7,760 bases of DNA, from positions 1 to 7,760 of the forward strand of contig JBIKNH010000205.1 of the NCBI GenBank assembly GCA_044358815.1, read 5' to 3'. Made by a program: the position numbers and the translations under genes. The notes beneath the pieces were generated by a model, which was not told where the DNA came from, did not search any database, and saw nothing but the letters and a program-made list of their open reading frames with translations. The stretch is from JBAXSK01 sp044358815 (GTDB lineage Bacteria; Cyanobacteriota; Cyanobacteriia; Pseudanabaenales; Pseudanabaenaceae). Positions 6,147 to 7,760 of this stretch are shown here, piece by piece (positions within the stretch are counted from its first letter, which is position 1; each line of letters starts with the position of its first letter).

Positions 6147-6212
6147 AATGAACACATCAAGTCAATATATCAAGTTGCCGTTTGGGAACCCACCTCGTAA
6201 ACCTTATTCGCG

Positions 6213-6449
6213 ATGGTCATGTCTAACGATCCTAACTTTTCTGATGCTAATAACGCCCCAGAACCAAAATCTGTGGAAATCGATCCGGCACTGTTGGCGG
6301 AACTGGCGGAAGTCAGTAGTGATCCGAGTCAGGTAATTGACACGGCAATCCGTCAGTGGTTGCAACGTCGCGCCATTAAGGAGTCTGATCGCTCCCGTCC
6401 TCTGACGATGAATCCCGTTGTGCCGCCTCGGGGTGAGTGGAATGATTAA
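6213..6449 (+). CDS. Small soluble protein with RHH/CcdA-like helical module (78 aa)
   Basis: Residues 21-56 (VEIDPALLAELAE, then VIDTAIRQWLQRRAIK) show a short beta-like segment followed by two helices with an AIRxWLxRR end. This layout resembles ribbon-helix-helix antitoxins such as CcdA, but the match is by eye and the function is unassigned. The C-terminal tail NPVVPPRGEWND (67-78) looks like a conserved cyanobacterial signature. The same module occurs at the C-terminus of the next gene, about 300 bp downstream. ATG 6213 is chosen, and ATG 6219 (third codon) is equally possible, as neither has a clear Shine-Dalgarno. No toxin-like gene adjoins it, so a toxin-antitoxin role is not supported. 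A DNA-binding or protein-binding regulator is possible. Confidence 0.8.
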   Translation: MVMSNDPNFSDANNAPEPKSVEIDPALLAELAEVSSDPSQVIDTAIRQWLQRRAIKESDRSRPLTMNPVVPPRGEWND

Positions 6450-6752
6450 CAGCGTTTACTAATAATCCTTTACTAATCATGGTTAGCAGTTCCGATCGCC
6501 TTTCGGTCTGACTGTTGGCTCGTTATAGAGCTTCATCCTAGAATTTGGTTTCTAGGATCTAGGTTTTTTAGTGATTAAGTTGGATTCCCGACCATCCTGT
6601 TTGCATCTGGCTGCCTTATGGCGGTTTGCTAACGGCTCTGATAGTTACCCATAGCTCCTAGGTCTCTATTACCTTTCACCGTGACGCTTTACTCTGGTGC
6701 TTAATCCTGTCGCCCCATACACGATCTACACTTTTTACGACTTAATTTTTTG
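6450..6752. other. 303-bp non-coding gap between the two related genes
   Basis: No ORF or RNA gene is recognised. The main feature is the hairpin and T-run at 6535-6569. The rest is unstructured to the eye and presumably holds the promoter of the membrane-anchored gene, which I could not place. Confidence 0.5.
6535..6569 (+). terminator. Hairpin with T-run, probable terminator of the 78-aa gene
   Basis: ATCCTAGAA (6535-6543) pairs perfectly with TTCTAGGAT (6550-6558) across a 6-nt loop. Six T residues follow at 6564-6569 after a 5-nt gap. The stem is AT-rich and the gap is longer than ideal, so efficiency is uncertain. It lies 85 bp after the stop codon. Confidence 0.55.
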
Positions 6753-7412
6753 ATGAACAACATCAATCCTGATTTCCCACTGCTGTGTGGATTATATGTT
6801 TTTAGTGGGGGGGCGCAGTTTATTGTCGCGATGTTCTTGCTAACTGTAGTCCAGCCTCAGCAGCAAGAGGCAAATCTGCCCCCACAACAAAAAAAGGATG
6901 TCCGTGCCCTCGCCTATGGTTTTCTGGTGGCAGGATCGGTGATATTCCTATTTTTTGCCTTGTTGCTGTTGTATGGTCAAACCCTGAGCACGTTTACCAC
7001 AGAAATTTTGTTGTTATCGGTGCTGCTGGTGATGGTACCGATTCAGGTTGTGTTGGGTTTTCTGACGCTGCAACGTAAATCAGTGCCCCTTGCTGAACCT
7101 ACGGAGGTACCAACCAGTTCAGTCTATAGTTCAGTGAATCCCGAACCTGTGGCTCTGGTTGAACTAACCGCTGAAGTTATACCTGTTCATGGTCTGGGAA
7201 TAACCCCCAGTTGGACAAATCATTTAGATAGTTCTTTACTGGCAGAAATGGCAGAGGCGGGGATTATTGAAGAACCAGGGGTTATCTTAAATGAAGCGAT
7301 TCGGTTGTGGTTGCGTCGGCGTGCCCTTGAGAAAAACGGGGATAATCAAGAGGTATGGCTGAGAAACGAACGACAGTCGCGGTATTGGCAGCGTTATCAG
7401 GGCAATGACTGA
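6753..7412 (+). CDS. Three-TM membrane protein with C-terminal RHH-like module
   Basis: The protein has 219 aa. Hydrophobic segments at about 10-35, 52-73 and 81-104 are followed by a polar Pro/Val-rich linker at about 108-150. The C-terminal module at 157-195 reads LDSSLLAEMAE and then VILNEAIRLWLRRRALEK. That module matches the upstream 78-aa protein: LLAE(L/M)AE, VI, AIRxWLxRRA(I/L), with two extra residues between. With three helices the two ends lie on opposite sides of the membrane. A basic RRR end suggests that the module is cytoplasmic. I know no characterised family for the whole protein. It could be a membrane-tethered regulator or a scaffold. ATG 6753 is chosen over the adjacent in-frame TTG 6750. 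No Shine-Dalgarno is visible. Confidence 0.82.
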   Translation: MNNINPDFPLLCGLYVFSGGAQFIVAMFLLTVVQPQQQEANLPPQQKKDVRALAYGFLVAGSVIFLFFALLLLYGQTLSTFTTEILLLSVLLVMVPIQVVLGFLTLQRKSVPLAEPTEVPTSSVYSSVNPEPVALVELTAEVIPVHGLGITPSWTNHLDSSLLAEMAEAGIIEEPGVILNEAIRLWLRRRALEKNGDNQEVWLRNERQSRYWQRYQGND

Positions 7413-7760
7413 GGGAATGACTGAAGATTTTGGTGTGGAGTTAGTTGGATTACAATAAGTCATCAGATATTGACAAATATTCGATAATCTGTAACCATCA
7501 ACACATAATTACAACTCTTATCACCGCTTTAAGCCTAAGCCAAGTTAGCTAACCCTCACAGTTTTGCTCCTTCCGCATTAGCAGCACCGATAAGAAATAA
7601 CTGAATCTGCTACTAGGCTTCTGTTTCCATTTCCCATCCAAACTCTACACTTTGCACCCTCAGCCTAGGAGGGTGTTTTTGTTGGATGACTGTTTTATTT
7701 GATGATTGATTTGATTGTGGCGTATCCCCCAAAGAATATAAATAATTCAAATAAAAATAT
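7413..7760. other. 348-bp non-coding right end with strong terminator
   Basis: No ORF of note lies on either strand. It contains a long 3' region after the membrane-protein gene and the terminator at 7655-7680. A perfect TTGACA near 7470 has no well-spaced -10 partner. The last 80 bp are AT-rich with nothing recognised. Confidence 0.5.
7655..7680 (+). terminator. Strong intrinsic terminator
   Basis: CACCCTC (7655-7661) pairs perfectly with GAGGGTG (7669-7675) across a 7-nt loop, followed at once by five T residues and then GTT. The orientation is plus. It lies about 243 bp beyond the stop of the membrane-protein gene, so it ends either a long 3' UTR or a separate small transcript. Confidence 0.8.

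Larger units (their letters stand above)
5905..6212. other. 308-bp non-coding gap after the FTR1 gene
   Basis: No gene is supported here. The left half is rich in CTGT words (six between about 5944 and 6018) and includes a short tandem repeat. No terminator for the permease gene is evident. The right half contains a segment, 6121-6146, nearly identical to the permease leader. An alternative plus-strand frame from TTG 6094 overlaps the next gene out of frame and is judged spurious. Confidence 0.5.

Noticed and set aside
6094..6336. 80-codon plus-strand ORF from TTG
   Set aside because: It overlaps the 78-aa gene in another frame, and the overlapping part reads as Trp/Arg-rich noise. The 78-aa frame has the shared module.
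6213..6449. Toxin-antitoxin operon reading of the RHH-like gene
   Set aside because: No toxin-like gene (CcdB, PIN, RelE or similar) follows, and the neighbour is a membrane protein with the same module.
7468..7490. Promoter at TTGACA with GATAAT downstream
   Set aside because: The two boxes are only 7 bp apart, far from the 16-18 bp needed.
1..7760. CRISPR array, tRNA or rRNA genes
   Set aside because: No regularly spaced repeats and no cloverleaf or rRNA-like sequence were found on either strand.

Overview
The window reads as chromosomal DNA of a cyanobacterium. The grounds are one HIP1 octamer (GCGATCGC, 2742-2749), a hairpin-rich G/C-run element of a type I recall from cyanobacterial genomes, and protein families whose forms here look cyanobacterial. 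These are a sigma-like protein, a divergent BioY, a KtrA-type K+ channel regulator, an FTR1 iron permease and a small protein ending in a PPRGEWND-like tail. Several genes start with GTG and lack a clear Shine-Dalgarno, which is common in cyanobacteria. I cannot name the species.

Left part, minus strand (1-3986): four genes read leftward. From upstream to downstream they are bioY (GTG 3986 to 3384), ktrA (3319-2603, 64 bp after bioY and possibly co-transcribed), an ECF-like sigma-70 family protein (GTG 2308 to 1613), and a Pro/Asn-rich single-pass membrane protein starting at ATG 1166 and running off the left edge. A doubtful 69-codon plus-strand ORF (2392-2601) fills the gap between ktrA and the sigma-like gene. 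The sigma-like gene has a plausible promoter with a 9-bp direct repeat across it. Its order relative to the membrane-protein gene recalls sigma/anti-sigma pairs, but this is not proven.

Centre (3987-4779): a 793-bp non-coding stretch. It holds a 143-bp MITE-like element with about 20-bp imperfect terminal inverted repeats and flanking TA dinucleotides. Next to it is a decayed fragment of a transposase resembling the C-terminal part of IS1-family enzymes. Then come a candidate promoter and a structured leader for the iron permease gene.

Right part, plus strand (4780-7760): an FTR1-family iron permease with two REGxE motifs, then two related genes. The first encodes a 78-aa soluble protein with an LLAELAE...AIRxWLxRRA module. 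The second encodes a 219-aa protein with three membrane segments and the same module at its C-terminus. The pair, one soluble and one membrane-anchored, is the most unusual thing here. A hairpin followed by a T-run lies between them, and a strong intrinsic terminator lies about 240 bp after the second.

The clear functions are transport: biotin uptake, gating of K+ uptake and iron uptake. The sigma-like and RHH-like genes suggest regulation. No single pathway links all the genes.
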